Of a DNA stretch of 64,000 nucleotides, positions 30,812 to 43,641 are shown one piece after another. The translations under genes were made by a program, and so were the position numbers. Below the pieces are notes generated by a model that saw only the letters and a program-made list of their open reading frames with translations, ran no database searches and was not told where the DNA came from. The stretch lies in the NCBI RefSeq assembly GCF_026151205.1, contig NC_087082.1, forward strand, positions 10,486,901 to 10,550,900, written 5' to 3'. This DNA comes from Bolinopsis microptera. Its lineage: Eukaryota > Ctenophora > Tentaculata > Lobata > Bolinopsidae. The stretch's first letter is position 1, and each line of letters starts with the position of its first letter.

Positions 30812-33800
30812 CTACTCAGTGATTGCTTGATTAACAGCAGGCTTAGGCCTCCTAATGTGAAGTGCAACATTTGTAAGAGAGCGTCTCATCCCGTTCAATA
30901 TCCTCACTTTACGGCCTCTGGGAAGTGCAGCCTGACTTGCCATTGGCTTAATTCCACTTCTACCTGCCCCTTTCTCAGCAATATTAATTCGTGTTTGTCT
31001 ATTCTGTTGTCCTGAAGTCTGCAGATTAGTATTTTTCACGCCGGTTATGGGGCTAGTAGTAGTAGTAACGGTAATGGGAATAAAGTAACTTCCTCCCGGT
31101 CGAGACTGCCAACCAGATTGAGTTGAGTTTTTGCCGCCATATCTCCCACATGTTAGCTTTTGTATCCAAAATGACCTGACTTTCTTATCCATCATAACGC
31201 CAAACAGGAAGATGAGCATTCCCTGGTTGAATAAAAATAACAGATTTACAAAAATATTTCTATTAGAAATCTATGGGTTTAGAAGATTGACTCGTTTTTT
31301 ATGTAAGGATAGAACTGGTAGAATCGAGATTCTCGGGGAAATTGGTTATACTTTAGTCAGCTGCAATTATAGACAGCAGCTAAAAGTTTGGACGCAATCG
31401 GCCTGTAGTCGTTCGGACTTATAACTTATTTAAAATAATAATTCAGAGATTAAGGTAGCACATTCATTTAAAATGTAATCCCTTAACATATTGGCATTTA
31501 ATATTTGCATTTCATGATTTTGAAAGAGGCCAATATTTCTGACCTAGACAACATCCCTCCGCAACCCAGTTTTGACGACCTTTCCGATTCGGATGAAGCT
31601 CCTACAAGAAACGAGATTGTTGATGCCCTCAAAAAACTCAAGAATCACAAAAGTCCAGGAGTGGATGGTATCACCAACGAGCAACTTAAGTATGGACAGG
31701 ATGGGTTGGTTGATCAACTAGTTGTGTTGTTCAAGAAAGTGTGGGAAGATGAGAAGATTCCTGAGGATTGGTCCAAAGGTGTTATTATCATCGTTGGAAA
31801 GAAAGGTGACACCTCTCATTGCGCTAACAACAGAGGCATTACATTAAGATCCACAGCCTCGAAGCTCCTGCAGATGATACTCCTGCGGAGACTTAGCAAT
31901 GGCATGGAAAAATTTCTCCGGGAGGATCAAAGTGGTTTTAGACAGAATCGCTCATGTATTGACCAGGTTTATTCACTCCGCTGTATTATACACCAATGCA
32001 TTGAGTATAATATTCCTCTGTATATTAATTTTGTTGATTTCAAAGCAGCTTTTGATTCGATTGACAGGCAGTTCATTTGGAGAAGTATGCAGCTGCAGGA
32101 ACTTCCCGACATTGTAGAGACCTGAGACCTCGACTAAAGTTAACCATTTTCTACTGTTTATATTAGAGGAGCACACATTCAGAACTCCTTCCATACTCCT
32201 TCGTGACTAAATTGACGATTTAGACAATTTTACCTGTATAAGAAACGCTATAAAAATGGGCGTGGCATGTGCGGACCATATCCGGAACACTAGAGTCAAA
32301 AAAAATTTTTTGGTCGTTCCTGATCCTATAGAGCAACTAATAAGATATGATTTCTAATTATTTGAACAACTTTTGGTAAAATGAACCACTCTAATGCAGC
32401 ACTACGGCTTACCTGACAAGTACATTAGAATTATGAAGGCGTTCTTCACTCACACAATTAGTGCTGTTAGGGTCAATGGAGAGGTTACAGGTTGGTTTGA
32501 TGTCAACTCGGGAACTGGGCAAGGTGATATACAGGGACCACCAGTCTTCAACTTTTGTTTGAATTTTTCGGCATACCTTATGGAACTAAACAAAGTCATT
32601 AGCAAGGGGGCTTTTATATTACAGCTGCCAGCCCCCGGGGTAGAAGAGAAACATCTCTTGGACACTGATTACGCTGATGACATGGCCATGTTAGATAACT
32701 CAAAAGAGGGGCTGCAGGAAACCACTGACCTTCTCTGCAAATACAGTGCCTATGCGGGTCTGAAGATTAATGCTGGCAAAACACAGAGCATGGTTGTCAG
32801 CAAAAGTGCATCGCAGAGGCCGTATTCTAAAGACGACACTATGGACATCAATGTGGAAGGTCTCCCAATACAGCAGGTCAGCAATTTCACTTACTTGGGT
32901 GCAATCATCAGTGCGAATGGAACAATTGACAAAGAACTATCAGCTCGAATTCAAAAGGCCTCTGGGGCATTCTATCAGCTTAGCAGTATATGGTACAGTC
33001 GCAGCATTAAGACTCCAACTAAAATCAGGATTTACAAAGCGGCTGTGCTCACTATACTGCTTTATGGAAGTGAGGTATGGAATACCACACAGACGCAGAT
33101 GAAAAGATTTGAGGTGTTCCATCATAGATGTCTGAGGAGAATCCTGAAAATCAAATGGTTTTATTATGTATCTAATGCTGATGTACTTAAGCGGGCTAAC
33201 ATCGCCCCTGTTGATACTTTCGTACGAGCAGCTAGACTCCGATGGTTTGGCCATGTGGTGAGGATCAGGCTTGTCCGCCGTGGCTAAATGGATCGGCGGC
33301 GGCGTTTCACTAAAATTACACCGGCGGCGGCGGCGTACGCCGGCGTAAGCCGTGAAATCAAGGCCAACTAAATTGAGGTCTATGAAATATGAATATGATC
33401 ATGTACTTAATTTGGGTAATTTAGACTTAACTTCAACAAATGATGTTGGTATATTGTTATGTTATTATCTGCTATCAAATAAAAGTTGAGACAAATTGAT
33501 GCAATTATTTTATTTAAGGTAAAATACATAAACAATAAATTATTGCTGAAATCAATAGATCTCTCAATCTTTTTTGTTGGAAACAAAATCATAGTTTTTA
33601 GAACAAAACAGTGTATATTTGAAATTCTTAACATTCATCCTAGATCGCTGACTAGAAAGAATTAAACCTGCAGCCGACCAGGTTCTTTCAATTTCCGCAC
33701 TACTGGCAGGTATACAATGCACTATTCTTACTATGTTTGAGAGTATTGGGAAAGTTTTTTGCCTATTAGCCCAAAATCTTAAAAAAATCTGTAAAATTTC

Positions 33801-36800
33801 TTCTTCAGTCAAACTTATGAGTAGGTAGTTAGCTAAAGGTGTGTATCATGTGTGTGTTGCCCTAGCCGCTAATCGCTATCAGTAACACTGATATCTTCAA
33901 ATGAAGACAGAATTATTTTGAAGTCAGAAAATGCACGCCGTACGCCGATGTACGCCGGGGTGTATCGGCGGCGTTCGGCGAGGCAAAATCACCCGGCGGC
34001 GGCGGCGTTCGGCGGCGGCGGACAAGCCTGGTGAGGATGCCAGAAGAAAGAATACCCAACTATCTTCTGCACTGGATCCCAAAGCATGGTAAAAGGTCAA
34101 GAGGTAGACCTCGGAAAAACTGGTTGTCATGTGTCCGGGAGGATGCAGCAATCTTCACAGGTGTCGATAACATCACGATAGAAGATGCAGAACAACAAGC
34201 TACAGACAGGGTTCACTGGAGAGGTCTAATACACCGGAGAAAGGAGTTACTATGTGGTGCAGGCCACTCCAACGACTAGGAGGAGACCTTTTCAAGTACA
34301 AGTAAAGTAAGATTTTGAAAGAAAAATGTGATGGCTTAAAAATATTTGGTTGTGTTAGGCTGCATTCATTAGACAATCTAAGTCATTATCATGACAAAGA
34401 AACATTTTTAGCTCACTTACATCATGCAGTACCAAGAAAAAAAAAGGTCTGTAACGATATCTTATATCCGACCGATGTCAAACAATATACCTTATCGGAA
34501 CTTATTTGGACGGAAATTACTTGAACGCTGGAGGCCCTATAGCGTTCATTTTAATGTCCGTTCAAATTAAGTCCGTTCAATTAATGTCCATCCAAGTTAA
34601 AGTCCGTTCAAATTTTTTCAAAAATTTTTCCATTTCGAACTTTTTGTCCAGAATATGACAACTTTGAGAACTTTATTGTGCCGTAAGTTAACGACGGAAA
34701 GGTTCTCCTTGGTCTGCCGGAGGCACAGAAAACTCTACTACTACGACTACTAGTATATGATGTTTTCAAGGGTCACTTGACGGAAAAAAGTCAACGAAAT
34801 TATGGCACTCAACAACATAGTTCATGAACTAGTCCCTGCCAACATGACAAACTTGTTCCAGCCTCTAGATACTAGCAGGAACCCGTCTACCCTAAAGTGG
34901 TGTCAAGACTCGAGAGAATAAAATAATTATTACCTATTTAATTCGCGTTTTTGACACCACTTGGGAGTCCAAATTTTGGGCACTAAAATTCTTATTCCTT
35001 GGCCAATTTTTAATTTTTTCATGCTGATTTGAAGGACATTAAAGCATTTGACCCAGTCAAAAAAGTTTCAGTTGTATATCTTTTACGGTTTTTGCGGAAA
35101 GTCGCGTTAAAGTTGATGCCCTGGTGTCAGTAAAATGGCACGGATATATCCATCCATATATATATATCGTCTCGCTTTATATATAGTAAGATTATGGGTA
35201 AATCGTGTTGCCAAGGACATTGTCCGACGTTGTTATAGTTCATATTACTCGGGGGCGGTAATGAAACAGTGCTAGGAAAGCTCCACGTGATGTTAAGGTT
35301 AACCTTAAGTTGTCTAAGATATAACCACTTCACGCCGAATGGCTTGTAAAAGTTGACACTGAAATGCAGGACCGGGGTAGTTTGATAAAAAAAGGTTTCC
35401 ATAAAGCTAGAAATCACTGATGCTTTAAGCATGGACTATTTCATGCACGAAAACCCATTTGATGAAGATGATATGTGATATTAGACACTGATAATGTACA
35501 CATTTTTACTGCTTAATGACTGCTTTTCTTACTAACTGTATAAAAAATGGATTTAAAAATCATTTGCTGAAATTTAAAAAATGTCAAAAACCGTATTTTT
35601 GATGGTTTTGAATGCCTTCGAGCGTTCATATTAATGTCCGTTCATGTAATGTCCGTCCAAATAAGGTCCGATAAGGTAAGTACAATTGGGTGTCATCGAC
35701 TCAAAAATTGGCGGCGAAAAAATCGTTGATTCGCGAAAACTTACCTGTGGAGCATTAAGAAGAATAAATAGCCATCTTAGAACCACACTTATATGACTGT
35801 AGTTTGAGGAATTCATCAGAAGAAAGAATCCCACTAGCCAACTGAGACCCAGTAGCGTAGATACACCTAATGCAGCTTTTAACTGTTCCTGAAAAGTTGA
35901 ACGTCCAATTCGGTTTATTTATTTAGTTATTCAATATCATCTATGAGTTTTCATTTTACAATCTTAGATATAATAATAGGGAGGGAGGGAGGACGTTTTG
36001 TTACCTGTCTTAACTTTATCTTTGAACAGCGCCGTTTTTTTGCTTTCGTTTCGTGAGCTTTAAATATTACTCGTGCGATGGAGAAGAAGACAAACCAGTT
36101 TATAAGCATCCCTAGAGCAAGTGGGCCGTAGAATGTCGCCAGTCCATAGGGATGTCTGATGTAACATCTACAAATATGTTTAAATCTAATTTTCATCGAT
36201 TTGAAGTGTTGAAAGGACCTCTATTCAACTTTTACGAAGTTTAATTTATCCCAAATATAAATAAGACGTATGGCTAATTTATAATACATTAATTGCACGC
36301 TGACGTTTCCCCCCCCCCCCCCTCTCCACATACTAACGTTTTTGGATCAGTAAATCTTCTTCCACCCCATGCCATACCCGCAGTTGGAAAAATTATAGGA
36401 ACACCCCATCCAACAACACAGTACTTCAAGAATGCGTGATCAATGTCGATTCCAAAGACTTTCACCAGTGCTTTGTACATTGTTATCGCTAGTAAAACCA
36501 TCCAGCTTATTTGACATAGCCAGAAGTAGTTGAGAAGGAACGATATCTGAAAGCATTTTATCTTTTAGTCGTTCGAAATTAATACTGTGCCGTACCTTTG
36601 TAGCAGTGTAACAGATAAAGCAAGCTAGAATACGAATATTGATGGAAAAGGTGACAGGATTATTACAAATCTATTAATCTAACCACTCATACTTTCACAG
36701 ACTTACAATTGAGCACGGAATACTGGGGTCTGTATGGCTATCAGCCGACACGAAATAGTCCATTAAAAAGAAAGATGTAATGGAGAGGATGAGAGCGGTT

Positions 36801-39800
36801 GTGAGCATCATCTTCACTTGCGAGTACAGGACCTCTCTCCTCTCCCTGAACATTGCATGTTATTTATATTTCTCAGAACATAAAATCAGGGTTTCAGATT
36901 GACAGGGTTTTAACCAGTTATACTCTCTATGAAACAGAGTTACAGTTTATCGTGGATATGTAAACAAATCCCAAGTGAACTCCTGAAAGCGGACATGACG
37001 GACATGACGGACATGACGGACATGACGGACATGACGGACATGACGGACATGACGGACATGACGGACATGACGGACATGACGGACATGACGGACATGACGG
37101 ACATGACGGACATGACGGACATGACGGACATGACGGACGGATCACCTAATGAAGAAGATAGCGGGAAGAGTGAGGACCAAACAGAATAGACTGAGAGCCA
37201 GGAGGACCAAAGAAACCATATCTTCTGTTTCACTTGACTCACTCTCGAATGTCTGTATATGGTGCAGTGTGAGATAAAACTTGATAATTTGATATTTTGA
37301 ATCTCAAATAATAACATCTTGAATTTGAACGTTTCAAGTTCTCTGAACTTAAAACATTAATTATTTCTAACAGAAGTTGGCGTAATGAAGTGAAGGATTA
37401 AAAAGCTGGCTCACCATAAGAACAGCAAAACTAGTGAGATGGTCACATTCACATAGCACCTCATATGTGTTTCTAGATTCGTTGAAAACTGTTGTAGTTT
37501 TACAACCTTGTTCACTCCAATCTTTGACTGATAAAGATACAATTCTTTAGTTATTTTAAAGTATATTTATCAAATCTGTTTCTGTGATTCTTTAGTTAGA
37601 TAATTGACTTTACAGTGTATGAAGTAAAAAGAACTGAAAGAAACGTTAATTTATGGCGACGTTTCAGGGCGACAAGGAAAAGGCTCCTATCAGGAAAGGA
37701 ATTATTCAACGTTTCAATGTGACAATATCGTATTATTCATGATCCTTGTCGCATCAAACGGGATCAATAAAAATTTACCCAAGAAAACATTTCAACTATG
37801 CGACTCATAAATAATATTCCAATCCGGATTTTACATAAATCCAAAAAGTTAGAAAATTATCTTTCCGCGAGTAATTTACTTTGGTATTAATGAATCTGAT
37901 ATTGACGAAGCTGGTAAAACATGCTGGTTAATATGGTGATTCTAAACGCTGTTTACCCACGTGAATCATTGTAAAATTTACAGTCCAGAGAATGATGAAC
38001 AGACGTTTTCCTTTTTGTATAGTCAATTACTCCTTTGGCAAAATCCTGCGACATTATTATGTACGATGATGAATGAACCATTTACACTGGACACCAAACA
38101 GAAGAAAATTGTAAAGCCGTTACAAAGTTAGTACATACATGAATTCCCTTGAAATTAAAGAAATACCTAAATTTACTCACCTTAACTTGAAAGTCAAGTG
38201 CAATATCTTCTTTGAGTTCCGAATTGTTCGTTTGCAAAGTTATTTTGTCCATGATATTGATATCTGCAATGATAGTCGCCACAAACGATATTTTCTGGGG
38301 ATTTATGAAAAATTTTAAATATTAATGAATAAATAAAATCATTTGTACCACTATAATTGAATTCAGATGCAGATCTATAAACTGCATATTTACTTCAGGC
38401 GGATTAAAGTCTGTCAGTTGCATGGACTATCAATAAATAGCAGTAAGTTTCTAAATAAAATAACCTTCATTTCACCGGAACCATCTATACGTAATAACTG
38501 AGCGAGATTCCGAGAAATTGTACTGTCTTGTTCCGCAGATCCATCAAGGTTTATATTCATGGTAGAATCGGAGGGGAAAAGGTTGTCCGATTGGTAGAAC
38601 ACCACTGCTGCAACCATACTGTCTGGTGTTTCTAGTTCAGCCTAGGGGGAGAAATTAAAAATGGCAAAATAGTGCAGAAATTTAGACCCTTACTTTAAAA
38701 TTGTAAAGAGGGTCAACTGTCAATACATTAAACAAAAGTTTGATTTTAAATTCATTGTACAGCTGTTATAGTATTATCCAGTCAAGCTGTACAGTCGGTA
38801 GATTTAAGGTAGTCATGATTACCTGGAAGTACACATTCTCTTCATTTTGACTTGCGGGCACCGAACTGTTTTTAAGAACATTATTTTCACCTGAAAGTCC
38901 TAATATATTCTTTTCGTCCTCACCTTGTCCTTTCTTTACCTTTGCCACACCAAAACCTGCAAAGTAAGAGCTTTCACAGGTTATATGTTCAAGTTAAGAC
39001 CCAGGAAGAATACAAATCTTAATTAGTTTTAATTATTTCAAGTCAGAGTGGTTGGTAACTGGACTAAATTTACTGGATCGATAAAAATTGTAATTATCAT
39101 CTCTGAATCATTTGTTTCCATGGTTACAAGTATAGACATCAAAATACTGATAAGCTACAGTAAAATACTCAGCAAAAGATTGAGAAATGATGTAGATTAT
39201 GCTTACCGACCGATTCTTGTATGATCAAGTCTTCTAGTGAGTTAGAATCAGTCTGCTTAACAACCATGAGTTTCCTTGATATCGAGACAGAAGCTGTTTT
39301 AAGTCTATCATTTGTTTTATCTAGTCGAAGGTCTTCAACTTCAGTGTTTTTCTGAATATTATCCATCGTGGACATTATGGTCTTAAGAGCAATGGGTGAG
39401 AGTACAGGTGGGTGATCGAGTGCTGCCTCTGGTGATGTTTTGTTTACTCTCAGTGCGGCTGGTTCCTCAGGTGGGAAAATTTTCGGTTCTCCTAGAGAAA
39501 GGATTCTTTCAATGATATCGACCGATTGGTCAACTTCATTGGATGTCAGTGAACTTCCTGATTTCTCTGTGGTGTCTTCCAGTTCTTTAGTTACATTCTC
39601 GATCTTTTTTGATACGTATGCAGATTCTGACAATGTGGAATTTTCCGAAAACTGAATTAAAAATAATGTTTTAAACACAGAGTAAATGATACTTATATAT
39701 GCTATAAGCATATAATCTATATATAAGTATATAGTCACCAAGAACTGGACACTTGATTCTAACGTGGATTTCTCTCAAATTATAATCCGCAATACTTTTA

Positions 39801-42800
39801 CAAATTCACCTATAAGAATGAAAAATAAGAATGAAGGGCCTTCGTTAAAAATTAAAATCGTCGTTTAAAAACTTTTAATAGTATACTTACAATACTCATA
39901 ATTTCGTTCATTAGTTTTGAAGCAAGTAAAGAGCATTCTGTGAAATCGGTATCCTCAAAACTTCCACTTTCGGAACATCGCCGCCTGGCCACTTTTGAGT
40001 CCTAATAATTATTTGCAAGTAAAGAAAAATAGGGTTAATTACAATCCTAACAGCATAATAAAATGTTATATCAAAATAGTAGTATAACTCACATAAATGT
40101 CATAGAAACAAGGACTATAACTCACATTACTGTCATAGAAACAAGGATTATAACTCACATTACTGTCATAGAAACAAGGATTATAACTCACATTAATGTC
40201 ATAGAAACAAGGATTATAACTCACATTACTGTCATAGAAACAAGGATTATAACTCACATTAATGTCATAGAAACAAGGATTATAACTTACATTACTGTCA
40301 TAGAAACAAGGATTATAACTCACATTAATGTCATAGAAACAAGGATTATAACTCACATTACTGTCATAGAAACAAGGATTATAACTCACATTAATGTCAT
40401 AGAAACAAGGATTATAACTCACATTACTGTCATAGAAACAAGGATTATAACTCACATTACTGTCATAGAAACAAGGAACTTCACCCCATCTTCCAACTAT
40501 TATTTCCTTCCAGGCGTAGTTACCGTAATCGTGATGGGTCTCATTTTTAGTGGCACACACTGCATATGAGAAAAGGATTCAATTGAATTGTTGTTGTGAT
40601 AAAGGATACTGATGATATCTACAATATAACAAAATACTAAAAAATAGCAAACTAGCTATGAAATAGCGATGGTTAATGAAATCGAAAGTAATTATACGGC
40701 TGCCAATTATTATTACGGCAAAGAATGACCATTTAAAATAAAACAAACAGCTTCATTTAATTACTGCAGTATGTTCGTTGATCGTTGGAAAAGGTTCCGT
40801 CCGGACAGTTTGTGCAGCTAGCTGATGCTCCAACACTGTAAGTGTTAACGGGACACAGTCCACATTCTGACATATTATAAGATCGGTGGGTTCCAGCTTC
40901 ACAATCTGAAATAGAGGAATATTTTAAATCTGTGAATATAATAGCTAACTTGTTGTGAAAAAATAATGGCTAACTGTTACGCTATAACAAGTTCAGTGAC
41001 CTAGCCATGTTTTTTTGCTTCTATGCAACGGATAATAACACCAATAATTTATAATTCACCTAAACATTTAGCTCTTTGGTCCTTGTTGAAAGTCCCTTCA
41101 GAACAGTTCGTGCAACTTGCTGATCCCACAGGACTATAGTTATTTACTGGGCACTGCTCACATTCCGCCATCTTAAACGTTCTGAACGTTCCAGCTTCGC
41201 AATCTAAAATGGTTGAATACGTATATTATGTTTTTGAAGATCATGGGACATCGCTGAATTAATTGATTAGCAATATTTGAAGTTACAACAGATCTCAATA
41301 GTTAACTAACTAGCACAGTTTGATTTTGGATCTTTAGCGAATGTTCCTTGTGGGCACTCTGAGCAGCGTGCTGATCCTTTAGGACTATCAGTATTTACTG
41401 GGCATGGTTCACATTCTTTCATTCCGATTGTTCTATAAGTTCCTGCATCACAATCTGTAATATCACAATACTTTAGTCTTTATGTTAGTGAAAAGTATGG
41501 CAGTAACATTTGAAGTAACATATTTCAGCAGGCTTTAAAAAGATCTTTTTACTTTCACTGGACATAGCTCACTAACCTGAACAGTTTACTCTTTCATCAT
41601 TAGCTAACATTCCTTCAGAACAATTTGTACACCCAGTTGATCCACTAAAACTGTAGGTGTTCTCTGGGCATAGTTCACATTCTTCCATATCAAACCATCG
41701 GTAGAGGCAAAACGCTCTTCTTCTGTATGTTCCTGCATCACAATCTGAAGGCGTTTCAATAATACAGTCATATAAATGATCAACCCAATCGTCATGATTG
41801 GTAACTACAAAGAGTTTCATTATGTTTTTGTAGCCCCCCCCCCCCCCCAATGGCACTCCCATTGATCTACTATATGAAAACAAATGAATGAAGCTTTATA
41901 TTTCAAACCGATTCAAGGAGCCCAGAAAACTGCTGTGAAACCTTCATTTCTGGCTGCATAGTATCACAAACGCCAACGGTCAATTAAAATTGTAAGAAAA
42001 AATTTCATATTTTAAAACTCATCTCATTTCAAATGACCGATTACCTGTGCAGTTAGTATGTAGAGGATTAGAAACAGTCCCATCAGTACATCTTTTACAG
42101 ATAGCTGCTCCTTCAGAGCTGAATGTGTTAGCCGGACAGGTGGTGCACTGTATCATACCTGTGGATCTGTACGTTCCTGGACTGCAGGCTGAAATTATTA
42201 ATGTGAAATTGATACCACAAACATTTTCTTCTAACAATGAACAGAGTTTAATATTGATGATTTTTTTTCCATTCACTTTTTTATAAAAAGTAAAAGTGGA
42301 AGGTTACGAATGGTTAATTTATCTACTATTGACCTCGTAATGTTATCTACTATAATTAACATTATCGATTGAAAGAAAATACCCACCAATACATGTCGAT
42401 CCTTCTTCGTTGGCGTGAATAGTTCCTTCATCACATCTAATGCACCCTCCAGTTCTATTATTGGGGTTCCCATTACCTGCTTTATCGTCTGCCTCTTCAG
42501 AAATACTGCAAACTAAAACAAATTTTGATTCTGGTAACTGCAAAACTTATGTTATACAGAAGACCCCTAACATTGTACCAGTGATCAATGCTAGGATCAG
42601 CAGGTACCACCAACTTAAGACTGATAACACATTAATTTCACAAGACATCATGTCCCATTCAAATAGAACGTTGCTCTGCATCATGGCTTTATAGATCTAC
42701 TGAAGTACTAAGTGACCGGGGTACGGCTCCTTCATCAACATTATAGTGTAATCGAGCAAATAATCAATATCAAATTGTACAAACCTCTTCTATAATACAA

Positions 42801-43641
42801 GGGGACTATTTTACCGCCTCGTTCAATAACGACCTTGAGATATGACCCGACCATCGTATCCCACTCTTCATCTTTTAGACAAGCAAGTGATACTCGGGAT
42901 ATATTACCAACAGTTTCTCCATCTCTTATAACATAAAATTTGTTGGAGTCTCTGCCAAATCTCCAGATTGATGAGTTTACGGAAGGGGATGCTGTGACGG
43001 TAAATTCCCCCGTGCTCATACATCCTCCCCTCTCCTTCGATACTGCAGGACTCCTCCGAATTTGAAGAGCAGGAATGAATCTGATGTGCTCAACTCCCAT
43101 TTCCAATCAATACTCATCCAGTAAGCAGATGCGGGGATCTTGTATCTTAACAGCATGTTTAGAGTTAGACCAGTTGCACTGCTACCATTCGCTTTTACTT
43201 CGTAGTCATACTGATTGAGGTCTTTATTGATTAAGTTCCATTTGTTTCCACTCTCCCCCTTTTCTTGTAGTTTCCAGGATGACGTATAACCTGAGGTATC
43301 AGTAAATTTTACATATATGTAGATTGTAGATTGCAGTGTTCTGCCAATAAATTAAAAGTGTTAGGATTCGAATCAACGATGCCAAAATATACGGTAAAGT
43401 CTGTTAGTTTTTATTGATGAATACACTCACATATCTTGAATTAAAAATGCAAAAAAATGTCATCTAATGGTTATTGGTATCAAGGAGCTCATGCAGCGTT
43501 ATCGTGTTTTAGCCTTTTTAAATCAAGGTGCCTTAATTAGAATGCTAAAACCTGAAACGGATATGTAATACAAATATACTCACATTCGTTTGCTTTAGTA
43601 AGAAGAAGGAAAAATAATAATTGGTATTTGGCGCCTGCCAT
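30812..43641 (-). CDS. Adhesion-type GPCR, tandem copy 2 (all seven TM segments)
   Basis: 21 exons fit GT-AG rules. Signal peptide 43584-43641; unknown N-terminal domain 42785-43290; Cys exon 42387-42512; five GCC2/GCC3-like modules 42045-42188, 41577-41744, 41311-41454, 41060-41203 and 40765-40905; Cys/Trp HRM-like exon 40456-40559 (first donor); GAIN exons 39891-40001, 39207-39651, 38823-38956, 38465-38641 and 38181-38294; GPS 37415-37527; TM1 37146-37250; TM2 36707-36845; TM3-4 36338-36546; TM5 36005-36166; TM6-7 35745-35888; end of TM7 and tail 30812-31222 (LIFLFGVMMDKKVR, then Ser/Thr/Arg-rich). It would be an autoproteolysed cell-surface receptor. The N-terminal domain shows a frame change near 43045. 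The last intron (4.5 kb) holds a LINE, hAT and Helitron. Ligand unknown. Confidence 0.88.
32093..32393. mobile_element. 301-bp insertion in LINE with ATGCAG target duplication
   Basis: ATGCAG at 32087-32092 is repeated at 32394-32399, and the LINE protein is continuous across the two copies. The insert has no obvious terminal inverted repeat or poly-A and no ORF. Its class is unknown. Confidence 0.7.
33266..34030 (-). mobile_element. hAT DNA transposon remnant with 8-bp target duplication
   Basis: The element begins CAGGCTTGTCCGCCG and ends with its reverse complement CGGCGGACAAGCCTG. It is flanked by the direct 8-bp duplication GTGAGGAT (33258-33265 and 34031-34038). The subterminal sequence is GC-rich (CGGCGG repeats) around an AT-rich interior. 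The length is 765 bp, so most of the transposase is deleted. It inserted into the LINE after the LINE was in place. Confidence 0.92.
33564..33812 (-). pseudogene. hAT transposase C-terminal dimerisation domain
   Basis: The fragment contains FPILSNIVRIVHCIPASSAE and IERTWSAAGLILSSQRSRM, the conserved hATC block. The DDE catalytic core and the BED finger are absent. It survives inside the 765-bp element with intact termini. Confidence 0.88.
34872..35191 (-). mobile_element. Non-autonomous Helitron, copy 2
   Basis: Same 5' TCTTACTATATATAAAG and 3' GGGTTCCTGCTAG (minus strand) as copy 1, 320 bp, flanked by A and T. It lies in the last intron of the second adhesion GPCR. It differs from copy 1 by few substitutions, so the family was active fairly recently. 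Confidence 0.8.
35530..35690 (-). repeat. Inverted repeat, right copy (mate at 29645-29815)
   Basis: Reverse complement of the 29.65-kb sequence, with the same order of blocks. The pair encloses about 5.7 kb including the receptor tail exon, the (GA)n tract and the LINE. Confidence 0.7.
36992..37140. repeat. 9-bp minisatellite (CATGACGGA)n abutting a splice donor
   Basis: About 16 near-perfect units. On the minus strand the TM1 exon ends at 37146 with donor GTGAT, and the array begins within about 6 bp. The units are open in all frames, so the ORFs across it are artefacts. Confidence 0.95.
40085..40485 (-). repeat. 33-bp coding minisatellite with embedded splice donor, 12 units
   Basis: Each unit encodes PCFYDSNVSYN or PCFYDINVSYN and contains the donor AATGTGAGT. 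The first donor (exon 40456-40559, 104 bp) matches the exon size in the paralogue exactly. The other 11 donors lie downstream, 33 bp apart, all in frame. Unit variants S and I alternate over most of the array, implying 66-bp higher-order duplication. Confidence 0.93.

Larger units (their letters stand above)
31505..34279 (+). pseudogene. LINE reverse transcriptase, interrupted
   Basis: RT motifs: SPGVDGITNEQLK, FVDFKAAFDSIDR with a catalytic Asp, GTGQGDIQGP and TDYADDMAML. The C-terminal region has LRWFGHVVR before the hAT and RSRGRPRKNW after it, a typical LINE tail, ending HSND. Each insertion disrupts the frame, so no full product is expected. A related 3' fragment with RSRGRPRKNW and the same HSND end lies at 54872-55093 on the minus strand. 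Confidence 0.88.
31515..34300 (+). mobile_element. LINE (non-LTR retrotransposon) with two nested insertions
   Basis: Reverse transcriptase coding segments run 31505-32092, 32400-33265 and 34031-34279. They read through once a 301-bp insert (32093-32393) and a hAT element (33266-34030) are ignored. It lies antisense in the last intron of the second adhesion GPCR. No endonuclease domain precedes it, so the copy is 5'-truncated. Confidence 0.88.

Noticed and set aside
36927-37317. MTD and CPS repeat ORFs at the 9-bp minisatellite
   Set aside because: Frames are open only because the unit has no stop; the true exon ends at the donor beside it.
40063-40569. Plus-strand repeat ORF and a CRISPR-like look of the 33-bp array
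   Set aside because: There are no unique spacers, and the unit coincides with a minus-strand exon end and donor.
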